DNA from: Novosphingobium sp. RL4
GTDB lineage: Bacteria > Pseudomonadota > Alphaproteobacteria > Sphingomonadales > Sphingomonadaceae
DNA: 64,000 bases
Direction: 5' to 3'
Assembly: GCF_035658495.1 (NCBI RefSeq)
Contig: NZ_CP141944.1
Coordinates: 460,001 to 524,000 of the forward strand
In this document: in pieces, positions 44,595 through 54,171 of the stretch
How the letters are laid out: each line of letters starts with the position of its first letter
Numbering within the stretch: position 1 is the first letter of the stretch
The notes under the pieces: generated by a model
Seen by the model: only the letters and a program-made list of their open reading frames with translations
What the model was told of the DNA's origin: nothing
The model's database searches: none
Position numbers and translations under genes: made by a program

Positions 44595-47126
44595 ATGACC
44601 GAGCGGTTCGATCCGGCTCAGGCGGACACGCGCTGGCAGGCTGCGTGGGACGACGCGCAGTGTTTCAAGGCGGACGATACCTCGTCGAAGCCGCGCAGCT
44701 TCGTGCTTGAGATGTTCCCCTATCCTTCGGGGCGCATCCATATCGGCCACGTGCGCAATTACACGATGGGCGACGTGCTGGCGCGCTACAAGCGCATGAC
44801 AGGCCATGAAGTGCTCCACCCGATGGGCTGGGACGCGTTCGGCATGCCCGCCGAAAACGCGGCCATGGAAAAGGGCGTCCACCCCGGCGGCTGGACGCGC
44901 GAGAACATCGCCAACATGAAGGCGCAGTTGAAGCGCCTGGGCTTTGCGCTCGACTGGAGCCGCGAGATCGCCACCTGCGAGCCGGAATACTACGGCCACG
45001 AGCAGGCGCTGTTCCTCGATCTCTACGCAAACGATCTGGTTTACCGCAAGGAATCGGCGGTGAACTGGGATCCGGTTGACATGACCGTGCTCGCCAATGA
45101 ACAGGTGATCGACGGGCGCGGCTGGCGCTCGGGCGCGCTGGTGGAGAAGCGCAAGCTCTCCCAGTGGTTCCTCAAGATCACCGACTTCGCCGACGAACTG
45201 CTGGACGGTCTCTCCACGCTCGACAAGTGGCCCGAGAAGGTCCGCACGATGCAGGAGAACTGGATCGGCAAGAGCCAGGGCCTGCAGTTCAAGTTCGACC
45301 TGACTGCCGAAGTCGGCGGTATCGGTTCGGTAGAAGTCTACTCGACCCGTCCGGACACGATCTTCGGTGCCAGCTTCGTCGCCGTCGCCGCCGATCACCC
45401 GATCGCGCAGGCGGTTGCGCAGGGTCGTCCCGAGGTCGAGGAATTCATCGCGCTGTGCAAGCAGGGCGGCACTACTGCGGCCGAACTCGAAACCGCTGAA
45501 AAGCTGGGCTTCGATACCGGCGTGAAGGCCAGGCACCCGTTCACGGGCGCCGAACTGCCGGTGTTCATCGCCAACTTCGTGCTGATGGACTACGGCACCG
45601 GCGCGGTCATGGCCGTTCCCGGTCACGACCAGCGTGACTTCGAATTCGCCACCAAGTACCAGTTGCCGATCCTGCGCGTCGTCGCGGCGAGCGAAGCCGA
45701 TGCCGACAAGCCGTTCGACGGCGAGTCCGAGGCCGGTGATGGCGTCTGCGTCCATTCCGACTTCCTCAACGGCATGGCCGTGAAGGACGCCAAGGCCGCC
45801 GTCATCGCGCGCGCCGAGGCCGAAGGTTGGGGTGAGGGCAAGACCGTGTGGCGCCTGCGCGACTGGGGCGTCTCGCGCCAGCGCTATTGGGGCACGCCGA
45901 TCCCGTTCATCCACTGCGAGGTTTGCGGCGTGGTGCCGGTGCCCAAGAAGCACCTGCCGGTCACGCTGCCCGAGGACGTCGATTTCTCGACCCCCGGCAA
46001 CCCGCTCGTTCGCCACCCGACCTGGAAGCATGTCGATTGCCCGCAGTGCGGCCACGCCGCGCGTCGCGAAACCGACACGCTCGACACTTTCGTCGACTCT
46101 TCGTGGTACTTCCTGCGCTTCGCCAGCCAGCCGGAGGATCGTCCGTTCGATCCGGCCAAGATCGCCGAATGGCTGCCGGTGGAACAGTACATCGGCGGTA
46201 TCGAGCATGCGATCCTGCACTTGCTCTACGCGCGTTTCTGGACGCGCGCGCTGGCCCGCATCGGCAAGGTCGAGGTGAAGGAGCCCTTCGCCAGCCTGTT
46301 CACGCAGGGCATGGTCACGCACGAGACCTACTTCCGGATCAACGATGCCAACGGTCAGCCGATCTACTTCTCGCCCGGCGAGATCGACCGGACCTCGGAC
46401 GGTGCGACGCTGAAGGCTGACGGTGCCGCCGTCGAAGTCGGCCGCGTCATCAAGATGTCGAAGTCGAAGAAGAACGTCGTCGACCCCGACGAGATCGTCG
46501 CGACTTACGGCGCCGACGCGATCCGCTGGTTCATGCTGTCAGACAGCCCGCCGGAGCGCGACCTGCCATGGTCGGAAGCCGGCATCGAGGGCTGCGGCCG
46601 CTTCGTGCAGCGCCTCTGGCGTCTGTTCGCCCAGTACGACGCTTCGGCGACGGGCGAGGACAAGGCCATCGACCGCAAGGCCCACCAGACGGTGGCTGCG
46701 GTGGCTTCGGACATCGAATCGCTGGGCTTCAACAAGGCCGTGGCGCGCATCTACGAACTGACCGGCGCGGTCGAGAAGGCGGCCCCTTCGGCCAGCCGCT
46801 CGAACGCGATCCGCACGCTTCTGCTGCTCGTCTCGCCGATGATGCCGCACCTCGCCGAAGAAGCTTTCGAAACCTTCGGGGAAGGCCTCGTCTCGCAGGC
46901 TTCATGGCCGGAAGTCGATCCGGCGCTGCTGGTCGAGGACGAAGTGACCGTGGCCGTCCAGGTGAAGGGCAAGCTGCGCGACACCCTGACCGTGGCCAAG
47001 GGCACTTCGAAGGAAGAGCTTGAAGCGCTTGCCCTTGCCAGCGAGAAAGTGCAGCGTGCGCTGGATGGAGCCGAGGTGAGGAAAGTGATCGTCGTTCCCG
47101 ACCGCCTGGTCAATCTCGTCGCGTGA
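44595..47126 (+). CDS. leuS: Leucyl-tRNA synthetase
   Basis: An 843-residue class I synthetase charging tRNA-Leu. It has the HIGH motif as HIGHVRNY (near residue 54), an editing CP1 domain with TRPDTIFGASF and GTGAVMAVPGHDQRD, KMSKSKKNVVDPD near the C-terminal half, and a C-terminal anticodon/variable domain. The upstream AGGAG at 44579-44583 supports the ATG at 44595. Its stop overlaps the GTG start of lptE (47123-47126). The order leuS-lptE-holA is typical of proteobacteria. Confidence 0.98.
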   Translation: MTERFDPAQADTRWQAAWDDAQCFKADDTSSKPRSFVLEMFPYPSGRIHIGHVRNYTMGDVLARYKRMTGHEVLHPMGWDAFGMPAENAAMEKGVHPGGWTRENIANMKAQLKRLGFALDWSREIATCEPEYYGHEQALFLDLYANDLVYRKESAVNWDPVDMTVLANEQVIDGRGWRSGALVEKRKLSQWFLKITDFADELLDGLSTLDKWPEKVRTMQENWIGKSQGLQFKFDLTAEVGGIGSVEVYSTRPDTIFGASFVAVAADHPIAQAVAQGRPEVEEFIALCKQGGTTAAELETAEKLGFDTGVKARHPFTGAELPVFIANFVLMDYGTGAVMAVPGHDQRDFEFATKYQLPILRVVAASEADADKPFDGESEAGDGVCVHSDFLNGMAVKDAKAAVIARAEAEGWGEGKTVWRLRDWGVSRQRYWGTPIPFIHCEVCGVVPVPKKHLPVTLPEDVDFSTPGNPLVRHPTWKHVDCPQCGHAARRETDTLDTFVDSSWYFLRFASQPEDRPFDPAKIAEWLPVEQYIGGIEHAILHLLYARFWTRALARIGKVEVKEPFASLFTQGMVTHETYFRINDANGQPIYFSPGEIDRTSDGATLKADGAAVEVGRVIKMSKSKKNVVDPDEIVATYGADAIRWFMLSDSPPERDLPWSEAGIEGCGRFVQRLWRLFAQYDASATGEDKAIDRKAHQTVAAVASDIESLGFNKAVARIYELTGAVEKAAPSASRSNAIRTLLLLVSPMMPHLAEEAFETFGEGLVSQASWPEVDPALLVEDEVTVAVQVKGKLRDTLTVAKGTSKEELEALALASEKVQRALDGAEVRKVIVVPDRLVNLVA

Positions 47127-47635
47127 AGCGTTTCCTGCGCCTTGTCGGACCCGTCCTCCTCGGAGCGGTGACGCTGACCGGCTGTGGCCTCCAGCCGATG
47201 TATTCGGGCGGGGGCAGCGGTGCGGTGGCGCGGGGTCTCACAGGCGTACAGGTCGCCGCGATCGAGGGGCGTGCAGGTTGGCTGGTGCGCAATGCGCTGG
47301 TCGATCAGCTTGGCTCCGACAAGTCGGACGCCTCACCGCGCTATCGCCTCGACGTGCGTCTTGACGATAAGCTTGAAGGCTTCGCCCTTCTCTCGGACGA
47401 CACTATCGGCCGTGAACGGCGCACCCTGCGCGCGCGCTACCAGCTTGTTGACCTGTCCAGCAACGAGATCGTGCTGGACGCCACGGCAGGTTCGGATGCG
47501 GGGATCGACGTGGTTTCTTCGGACTATGCAACGATCGCGGCCGAGCAGACCGCGCTCGAAAACATGTCGAAGGATGTTGCAAGCCGTATCGTCACGACCG
47601 TCGCGCTGCGCTTGCGCGGCGATACGAAGCAGTAA
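47123..47635 (+). CDS. lptE: LPS-assembly lipoprotein LptE
   Basis: A 170-residue outer-membrane lipoprotein that plugs LptD and helps insert lipopolysaccharide. Lipobox L-T-G-C21 is followed by GLQPMYSGG, the common LptE start. Its 2-layer fold is only loosely conserved. GTG start coupled to leuS (GTGA) and holA 24 bases downstream. The other Lpt genes lptC and lptA lie about 6 kb away in this window. Confidence 0.88.
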   Translation: MKRFLRLVGPVLLGAVTLTGCGLQPMYSGGGSGAVARGLTGVQVAAIEGRAGWLVRNALVDQLGSDKSDASPRYRLDVRLDDKLEGFALLSDDTIGRERRTLRARYQLVDLSSNEIVLDATAGSDAGIDVVSSDYATIAAEQTALENMSKDVASRIVTTVALRLRGDTKQ

Positions 47636-47659
47636 TCCGGCAATGCGGGCTGCGGAAAG

Positions 47660-48718
47660 ATGAAGGCGACCCAGAAGGATTTCGGTGGTCTTGCGACCCG
47701 CGCTGCTCAGCAGGCGCGGGTCTTCTTCTTTTGCGGACCGGATGAGGCCGGGGCAAGCGACGCTGCCGCCCGGATCGTCTCGCTCCTCCCCGATCCTGGC
47801 GAGCGTGTCGAGATGGCGGGCTCCGATCTTCGCAAGGACCCGGTAAGGCTCGGCGACGAGGCGCGTTCAAATTCGCTGTTCGGAGGTACTTCGCGCCACA
47901 TCTGGGTGCGTGCGCAAGGCGACGAGGCGCATGATGCCGTACAGATCTTGATCGAGAACGAGGTCGATGCCTGTCCGGTGCTGATCGTTGCGACCGGGGC
48001 GACCGACAAGTCGCGAACGGCCAAGCTGCTTGCGGCAAGGCCGGATGGGCTGGTGGCCATGTTCTATCCGCCCGATCTCGGCGCTGCGACAAGCGCGGTA
48101 CGGACCATGGCCAACGGGGCCGGGCTCAAGATGGGCAGCGACCTTGCGGAAAGGATTGCGCGCGCATCGGGTCTGGATACTCGCCTTGCCCGCTCCGAAG
48201 TGACGAAGCTGGCGCTCTATCTCGACGCAGGCCCGGAAACGCCGCGACCGGTGACGGCAGCCGACCTCGATGCGGTTGGAGCCTCTACGGAGGACGATGA
48301 CTTCGGACCCCTGGTCGATGCCGTGCTGGGTGGGCGACGTGAGGCGATTGGTCCGGAACTCAAGAGAATGCGGGACCAGGGGATCAATCCCGTGGGCCTG
48401 CTCCTGGCCTTTGAGCGCAGGACAGCGCAGTTGGCCGCGCTCAACGCGCGACTCGGGCGCAGTGGCGATGTAGCGGGGCTGATCGATTCGGAGACCGCTG
48501 CCCGCCGGATTTTCTGGAAAGACAAGGCGGCCCTTGGCGCTCAACTCAGGATTTGGCGGGGGAATCGGCTGGAAAGGCTCGTTGCCCGACTTATTGCGTT
48601 GCACCAATCGCTGCTTGGGAACAGCCAGGACGCAGAGCTGTTCTTGTCGGAAGGATTGGTCGAAATCGCACGAATTGCGTGTTTGGATGTTAAACACCGG
48701 ATAAATAGAACAGCTTAA
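47660..48718 (+). CDS. holA: DNA polymerase III delta subunit
   Basis: A 352-residue clamp-loader subunit that opens the beta clamp. The N-terminal domain (VFFFCGPDEAGASDAAARIV) is AAA+-like without a working Walker A, and a conserved RLIALHQSLLGN segment and helical C-terminus follow. It is the third gene of leuS-lptE-holA, a standard neighbourhood, which supports the call. It ends about 150 bases before the sugar transferase gene. Confidence 0.9.
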   Translation: MKATQKDFGGLATRAAQQARVFFFCGPDEAGASDAAARIVSLLPDPGERVEMAGSDLRKDPVRLGDEARSNSLFGGTSRHIWVRAQGDEAHDAVQILIENEVDACPVLIVATGATDKSRTAKLLAARPDGLVAMFYPPDLGAATSAVRTMANGAGLKMGSDLAERIARASGLDTRLARSEVTKLALYLDAGPETPRPVTAADLDAVGASTEDDDFGPLVDAVLGGRREAIGPELKRMRDQGINPVGLLLAFERRTAQLAALNARLGRSGDVAGLIDSETAARRIFWKDKAALGAQLRIWRGNRLERLVARLIALHQSLLGNSQDAELFLSEGLVEIARIACLDVKHRINRTA

Positions 48719-48865
48719 CTGAATTTACTTTCCACACACGTGGTGGTGTTCATAAGGGCAAATACCTATTGCGCTGCAACATCGGGCATTATGCCCCTGG
48801 CATCGCGACAGGTACTGGACAGGGAGCCTATGGGCGTGAGTTCGGCAATCAGGAGCGTTGAACGA

Positions 48866-50266
48866 ATGAATGCACCATTCGCCATTTCGCCTGAAGCGAT
48901 ACAGCGTTCCGAGGCTGACGAACTCCTTGTTGCGCCTTCGCTGGAGCGTCGACGTCTGCAATGCTACGTCGCCCTGCTTCTGGGCGATATCGTTGCGCTT
49001 ATCACAGGCTTTGCCGTCGCCGGTCTGCTGTATGACACTGACCAGGGCGCGCAGATGTCGCTCGTCTATGGCCAGGTACTGCTCCCCATCTTCCTGACCC
49101 TGGCGTTATACAATGCCGCTTATTCCACCGACGCACTGCGCGATGGCTGGCGCGGCATTTTCCGTGCGGAAATGTCGATGGTCGTGGCGGTTGTCGTGGT
49201 CGTGTTCGTGCAGTTCCTGATGAAATCCTCGGCAGAACTCTCTCGCGGAGCCTTCAGCAGCGGCGTCATCTGCGCGATGGCGCTGATCGCCTGGACGCGT
49301 CTGCAACTGCGCAGTTTCGTGACATGGCGCTGCGGTACCAACGTCATCAACGAACTGGTGATCGACGATGGCGGTCCGCAATTGCGGATTCCCGGCACCA
49401 TTCGGGTATCCGCTGCCGCCATGGGGATTCGTCCCAATCTCAAGGACCCGCATTCGCTCGACCGTGTCGGCCTGGTGCTTCGCAACATCGACAGGGTTAT
49501 CGTCAGCTGCCCTGCGGACCGGCGCATGGAATGGGCGATGATCCTCAAGGGGGCGAATGTCGACGGCGAAGTGCTGGACGATGAAGTGGTACGCCTCGGT
49601 GCCCAGGGCGCCCGCGTCGCTGGAAAACATGGTCTGCTGCTGGTTTCGGCAGGACCGCTGGGACTGCGGGAGCGCGCGATCAAGCGGATCTTCGACGTAG
49701 CCTTCTCGGGCGCGGCGATCCTCGCCTTGTCGCCCTTGCTGCTGGTCGTGGCGATCGCGGTTAAGCTTCAGGATGGAGGACCGGTGTTCTTCGTCCAGCG
49801 CCGGATGGGCCGCGGCAACCGGTTCTTCAATATGTACAAGTTCCGCAGCATGACGCAGACCTTGTGCGACAGCGACGGCAGTGTCTCGGCATCGAAGCAG
49901 GACCAGCGGATTACCGCAGTTGGTCGCTTCATCCGCAAGACCAGCATCGACGAACTGCCCCAGTTGTTCAACGTTCTGTTGGGCGACATGAGTCTTGTCG
50001 GGCCCCGACCGCATGCCACGGGTTCGCTGGCGGGTGAGAAGCTGTTCTGGGAAATCGACCTGCGGTACTGGCAGCGTCACAGCCTGAAGCCCGGCCTGAG
50101 CGGGCTGGCGCAAATTCGCGGCTACCGCGGGGCCACCGATCACGAATCCGATCTGGTGAATCGCCTTCAGTCCGATCTCGAATATCTCGAAGGCTGGACC
50201 ATCATGCGCGACTTGCAGATCATGTTCCTTACCCTTCGTGTTCTGGTGCACGATCGCGCATTCTGA
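48866..50266 (+). CDS. Polyprenyl-phosphate sugar phosphotransferase (exopolysaccharide)
   Basis: A 466-residue bacterial sugar transferase. The N-terminal half has four transmembrane segments (ALLLGDIVALITGFAVAGLL; GQVLLPIFLTLALYNAAY; MSMVVAVVVVVFVQFLM; GVICAMALIAWTRL), and a membrane anchor (AFSGAAILALSPLLLVVAIAV) precedes the catalytic PF02397 domain with KFRSM, DELPQLFNVLLGDMSLVGPRP and LKPGLSGLAQIRGYRG. It transfers a sugar-1-phosphate to undecaprenyl phosphate to start a surface polysaccharide. AGGAG at 48851-48855 supports the ATG at 48866, and an ATG at 48740 is open too. It is monocistronic with its own terminator. Confidence 0.87.
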   Translation: MNAPFAISPEAIQRSEADELLVAPSLERRRLQCYVALLLGDIVALITGFAVAGLLYDTDQGAQMSLVYGQVLLPIFLTLALYNAAYSTDALRDGWRGIFRAEMSMVVAVVVVVFVQFLMKSSAELSRGAFSSGVICAMALIAWTRLQLRSFVTWRCGTNVINELVIDDGGPQLRIPGTIRVSAAAMGIRPNLKDPHSLDRVGLVLRNIDRVIVSCPADRRMEWAMILKGANVDGEVLDDEVVRLGAQGARVAGKHGLLLVSAGPLGLRERAIKRIFDVAFSGAAILALSPLLLVVAIAVKLQDGGPVFFVQRRMGRGNRFFNMYKFRSMTQTLCDSDGSVSASKQDQRITAVGRFIRKTSIDELPQLFNVLLGDMSLVGPRPHATGSLAGEKLFWEIDLRYWQRHSLKPGLSGLAQIRGYRGATDHESDLVNRLQSDLEYLEGWTIMRDLQIMFLTLRVLVHDRAF

Positions 50267-50294
50267 TTGCTGCCAGCCTTCGGTTCCGGCTTTC

Positions 50295-50328
50295 GGAGGT
50301 GCCCGAAGCGTTTCGAGCACCTCCTTTT
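50295..50328 (+). terminator. Rho-independent terminator of the sugar transferase
   Basis: GGAGGTGC (50295-50302) pairs with GCACCTCC (50317-50324) around a loop that has its own short GAAGCG/CG pairing, followed by TTTT. It lies 29 bases after the stop codon and also separates the converging beta-helix gene. Confidence 0.85.
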
Positions 50329-50332
50329 CCGC

Positions 50333-53080
50333 TCAGGCTTCGGTCTGCACCGCGGTGACATCCCATTTTAGGTCGGCGCCATTATAGATGGCCGTCGCGT
50401 AAGTCGTCTTTCCGGCAGTCGTCGCGATGGGAAGAGCCGCACCGATGGCACGATAGATGGCGTTCCAGGCGACAGCGCGGGTAGTCCCGTTATCCTTGAG
50501 ACGGAACCGGATCACTTGCCCGTCGAATGGCGAGCCGGTCGGGGCATTGATGGTCAGGGCTGCGGTCAGGGCTGTGCGAATGAAGCTCGATGCAGCCGAA
50601 AGATCGGGCGTGATGGTTCCCGATGCCGCGCTGCTGGCCACGTCGGGAGAACATGTGGCGATCGGGGCCCAAGTTACCAGCGGAGCGATGTAGGTCCAGG
50701 TCGCGGTTCCGTCTGTTATGGCCGTGCCCGTGCCGCTGGGACCGCTGCCGGTTGCAGAAGTGCCGGCGATCGTGCAGCGATAGACGCTGGTTCCGACATA
50801 GCGGATATCCCCGATCACATAAGCCGTGGTGCCCGCCCAAGCGAGGTTGGTATCCCAGCCATGGTCAAGCGCGACCCGGGCGATCACGCCGCCCAAAGCC
50901 ATTGTGGCGCCCGATTCAAGCCGGGTCCCCCGGCATATGCCCCCCAGGGAGCCGATGGATGATGTTGCCGGAATCGGGAGCGACTGGGTGATCCCCGTGC
51001 TGCGATTGCCACTATAGAAGACGCGGACGCGCCCCTTGCTGGGCGTGAGATCCGTGATCGTGTCGAAGACGTTGTCCGCCACCATGACGTTACTGTAGTT
51101 GGAACCGTTCTGGTATTCGTAGCCGAGGTGATAGGTGATCGCGGAGGCCAGATCTTCCACACGGTTGCCCCGAAGCTCCGACCATGCTCCCGAATTGGCG
51201 TAGCAATAGGAAGCGATGCCGACCGATCCGGCCGGGAGCGAGCAACCCGGCAAAGTCTTCAGGGTATTGTCGATGATCCGCCCGGTCGACTGGATCAGGC
51301 GCTTGGCTGCGGAAGTTGCGAGCGGTGCGGAGTCGAACTCCAGCAGGTTGCCCTGAACGATGGACTTGTTGCCGATGCTGGCATCGAGGATGCCCACGTT
51401 GCGCAGGACATTGTTCGACACGACCATCGATCGCATCGCGGTGTCGCCCTTGATCCAGCCGAGGTCATGATCGCCTTCGTAGATGCAGGTATTTCCCGTC
51501 CATAGAACGCGGTCCGCATCGTCCAAGGTGTCGAAGCCGGCAAGCTTGGTGTCGAAGAAGGTGTTGCCGCGTTGATAGCGAATGGAACTGACGGTTCCTT
51601 CGAGGCTACCGATACCCTCGGTCCCGACCAGTTCGACAGTGACTTCATCGATGACGACGATGCCGTAATAGGCTTGTGTCAGCGCCGTTCCCACAGCGCC
51701 GCTCTTGGTTCGGATGTTGACAAGCTGATCGCTACCGAAGCCATGGCTGGCTGCCGTCACCAATCGAACCCGGCCATCGGTGCCGGCGCTGGAAGCGACG
51801 GTCACGCTGCTCATGTATCCGGTCTGGTTGAAGATTGCGGCGATGTTCTTCGCCCGTTTGGTTTGGATCAGGACGTTGTTTGCGAAGACGTTGTTGAGCG
51901 AGGCGTAGAAGATGGAAGTGCAGAAATTGCCCGCATTGCGGACGAAGTTGCCCGTTACGGTGCAGTTGAAGCAGCCCTCCAGGTCCAGAGCTGTATCGAG
52001 CACATCTTCCACGACATTGCCGGTGATGGTCATGCCGTCGCCGTTGTTGCCGTAGATGGCGCCGTTCGTTCGGCACAGGTAGTTGCCTGTAATCTGGACG
52101 TTGCGCACCCGACGCGCCATCCAGACTTCACCACCTTCCGCACTCGGTGCACCGCCGCCCCACCATGAGACCTTGCCGCCTCGAAATACGTTGCCGGTAA
52201 TCGCCACGTCCTTGACGAATTCAAGCCGTACGAGCGACGCGTTGTACCGGCCGCTATCGCCGTAATTGTTGGCGATGACGATGTTCGAGGAAAGGTCGCC
52301 GAAATCCGGCCCGGACGAGAAGCCTGCCGTCACGGCGGGATCGACGCCGACACCTTCGTCGCCGGCCACGCCGTTTGCCGACTTGTATAGGCCGCGAATG
52401 TCGGCACCGTGGGTAATGGATACCCCGCCCGTGTTCACCAGCCGGTTTCCGACGAACCAGAGGAAACGGATATTGGCCGCGAACAACGCAATGCCGACAT
52501 TGGAAACGTCGCCCTCGAATGCGCAGTTTTCGATGCGGATGTGTTCGTAGAAAGAACTGAACGCTTCTGCCGCGCTGACATTCTGGTTGACGTTGAAGAA
52601 GTTGGCATCGCCTGCGTTAACCAGATGGATGCCCGAGATCGTGCACTTCGGAGTGAGCGCGATCGCCTTCACGAGCCTGAACTTGCGGCCCTTCTCGGCC
52701 GTGAGCGTGAAGCCCTCGGGATAAAGTGCGTGCATGGTATCTACGGCTTGCTGCAGCAGTGCCGAATTGTCGGTCACGCCGTCCCCCCGGCAGCCGAACC
52801 ATTCGATCATGGCCACGGGGCCGGGCGTGCGTTCCCAAGCCCCCAGCGCTCCACTCGGCGTTTCGCCGGGAGGCACGTAGATACCGCGATTAGGGTCTGC
52901 CTGCACCTTTGCGGACATGTCCCCATTACGCCAGGTGAAGCTGCCCTCCCGTCCTCCTTCGGCCAGATAGGCGCGCTGACGCTCGGACAGGCTGGCCAGT
53001 TCGTTGCGGTCGAGCGATATGCGCTGGGTCGTTTTTCCGATCCTTGCGGCCAGTCCGCGAGCGACGACGTCCATGCTCAT
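50333..53080 (-). CDS. Right-handed parallel beta-helix protein (tailspike/depolymerase-like)
   Basis: A 915-residue protein. Residues 90-130 begin like the pectate-lyase-superfamily fold (MIEWFGCRGDGVTDNSALLQQAVDTM), then come repeated parallel beta-helix rungs to about residue 800 (VNTGGVSITHGADIRG; ITGNYLCRTNGAIYGNNGDG; MTITGNVVEDVL; CTVTGNFVRNAG; NKSIVQGN). The C-terminus has a separate small domain (GSVYRCTIAGTSATG...YATAIYNG). N-terminal residues resemble phage tail/tailspike attachment regions. AGGAG at the start fixes the ATG at 53080. It is the second gene of a module whose first gene is nonsense-broken. Such proteins often bind or cleave surface polysaccharide, but the catalytic residues are not identifiable. 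Confidence 0.8.
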   Translation of the reverse strand: MSMDVVARGLAARIGKTTQRISLDRNELASLSERQRAYLAEGGREGSFTWRNGDMSAKVQADPNRGIYVPPGETPSGALGAWERTPGPVAMIEWFGCRGDGVTDNSALLQQAVDTMHALYPEGFTLTAEKGRKFRLVKAIALTPKCTISGIHLVNAGDANFFNVNQNVSAAEAFSSFYEHIRIENCAFEGDVSNVGIALFAANIRFLWFVGNRLVNTGGVSITHGADIRGLYKSANGVAGDEGVGVDPAVTAGFSSGPDFGDLSSNIVIANNYGDSGRYNASLVRLEFVKDVAITGNVFRGGKVSWWGGGAPSAEGGEVWMARRVRNVQITGNYLCRTNGAIYGNNGDGMTITGNVVEDVLDTALDLEGCFNCTVTGNFVRNAGNFCTSIFYASLNNVFANNVLIQTKRAKNIAAIFNQTGYMSSVTVASSAGTDGRVRLVTAASHGFGSDQLVNIRTKSGAVGTALTQAYYGIVVIDEVTVELVGTEGIGSLEGTVSSIRYQRGNTFFDTKLAGFDTLDDADRVLWTGNTCIYEGDHDLGWIKGDTAMRSMVVSNNVLRNVGILDASIGNKSIVQGNLLEFDSAPLATSAAKRLIQSTGRIIDNTLKTLPGCSLPAGSVGIASYCYANSGAWSELRGNRVEDLASAITYHLGYEYQNGSNYSNVMVADNVFDTITDLTPSKGRVRVFYSGNRSTGITQSLPIPATSSIGSLGGICRGTRLESGATMALGGVIARVALDHGWDTNLAWAGTTAYVIGDIRYVGTSVYRCTIAGTSATGSGPSGTGTAITDGTATWTYIAPLVTWAPIATCSPDVASSAASGTITPDLSAASSFIRTALTAALTINAPTGSPFDGQVIRFRLKDNGTTRAVAWNAIYRAIGAALPIATTAGKTTYATAIYNGADLKWDVTAVQTEA

Positions 53081-53106
53081 GATGAGATCTCCTGATCGTG
53101 CCGTGG

Positions 53107-53562
53107 TTACTGTGCGAGGCGATAGACGAGGGTGCCCGAGGCGAGGGTTATGTCGAGATAAAGCGCGACTCCATTCTCTTCCTCGGTCCACACCTGTTCG
53201 CAGGCATTGGCGGAGAACGTCGCCCACGGCGTGCCGGCAACGGTCACGGCGTTGCGCGTCGCGCCGGCGTCCGTTGATCGGCGCAGACTGACCGTGCCGC
53301 TTCACGTGCCGGAGAGCGCTAGGACTACGGGGCGCGACAGGGCGGGAACGAAGGGCCCGGCAACGATGGACTGGGATGTCGAGCCGGACAGCGCATTGGC
53401 AGCCGCTGCCGCCACATTCCGTACGAGGAGAGGGTCGCCGGCAGCGACGCTTACAGGCAGGGGGGAGGTGTTACGGACCGTCGCAAAAGCTCCGGCTTCG
53501 TCGGAAAATCCGATCGCGAAAGCCGGGGCATAACCTGCGGGAACTGCTATGGGATTGCTCAT
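53107..53562 (-). pseudogene. Phage-tail-like small protein with in-frame TGA
   Basis: From an ATG at 53562 with AAAGGAG upstream, an 86-residue frame (MSNPIAVPAGYAPAFAIGFSD...SRPVVLALSGT) runs to a TGA at 53302-53304. It then continues in the same frame without another stop for 64 residues (SGTVSLRRSTDAG...LASGTLVYRLAQ) to TAA at 53107. The text across the TGA reads L-S-G-T-[stop]-S-G-T-V-S-L-R-R-S-T-D-A-G, and phage proteins of this sort usually have Trp there (S-G-T-W-x-G-T-V-x-L-x-R-S). A single TGG-to-TGA change explains it. If unread, the product stops at 86 residues. It sits 26 bases upstream of the beta-helix gene. Confidence 0.78.
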
Positions 53563-53664
53563 CGGGGCTCCTTTCAATGAGGAAGGCCCGAATCCAGATA
53601 CGCATCACGAGGGGTGTAGGAAAATTCTTTCGGCAGTGCGCCTTCAGGAAACTACCAGAATCGG

Positions 53665-54171
53665 TCAGTTTTTCTTCTTGGGCACATTGAAGGTGCCCTG
53701 CACACGGCCGCCGGAGGCTGAAGAGACCCCGCTCTTGAGATCCATCACGAACCGGCCGCCGCGAAGCGTATCGCCGCTGCCGCGCTTGAGCGTGGCATTG
53801 CCGACCATCGTGATGATGCGCTGGTTGAAGTCGTAGATCGCGGTATCGCCCGTGGCGATCTGGTCCTGGCGGGTGACGACGACGTTACCGCTGGCGGTGA
53901 TGCGCTGGACCTGATTTCCCGCAGTGTAATCCATCACGGTTCGCGCCGCACGCAGGCGCAGATCGGCCTGGGTGATATCGACATTTCCGGTCAGCACGAC
54001 GCGGCCCTGCTTGTCCTGAAGCTCGATCCGATCGGCCCCGAAATCGACGGGCGCATCGGAGTTGTGGCCGGAAATCCCCTGCGCACCAAGCTGCTGGCCA
54101 GCGGCGAACAGGGCAAGCCCGATCACGGGCGCGGCAATGGCGATACGAAGAAGGCGGGGGCGGGGCGTCAT
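53665..54171 (-). CDS. lptA: LPS transport periplasmic protein LptA
   Basis: A 168-residue OstA-domain protein that bridges the periplasm for lipopolysaccharide. It has a signal-anchor (LLRIAIAAPVIGLALFAAG) and a beta-jellyroll with repeating D-R-I-E-L-Q-D-K-Q-G-R-V-V-L-T-G-N-V-D-I-T-Q and VVVTRQDQIATGDTAIYDF. The ATG overlaps the lptC stop (54168-54171). Normally lptB follows; here the tailspike-like module follows instead. Confidence 0.9.
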   Translation of the reverse strand: MTPRPRLLRIAIAAPVIGLALFAAGQQLGAQGISGHNSDAPVDFGADRIELQDKQGRVVLTGNVDITQADLRLRAARTVMDYTAGNQVQRITASGNVVVTRQDQIATGDTAIYDFNQRIITMVGNATLKRGSGDTLRGGRFVMDLKSGVSSASGGRVQGTFNVPKKKN

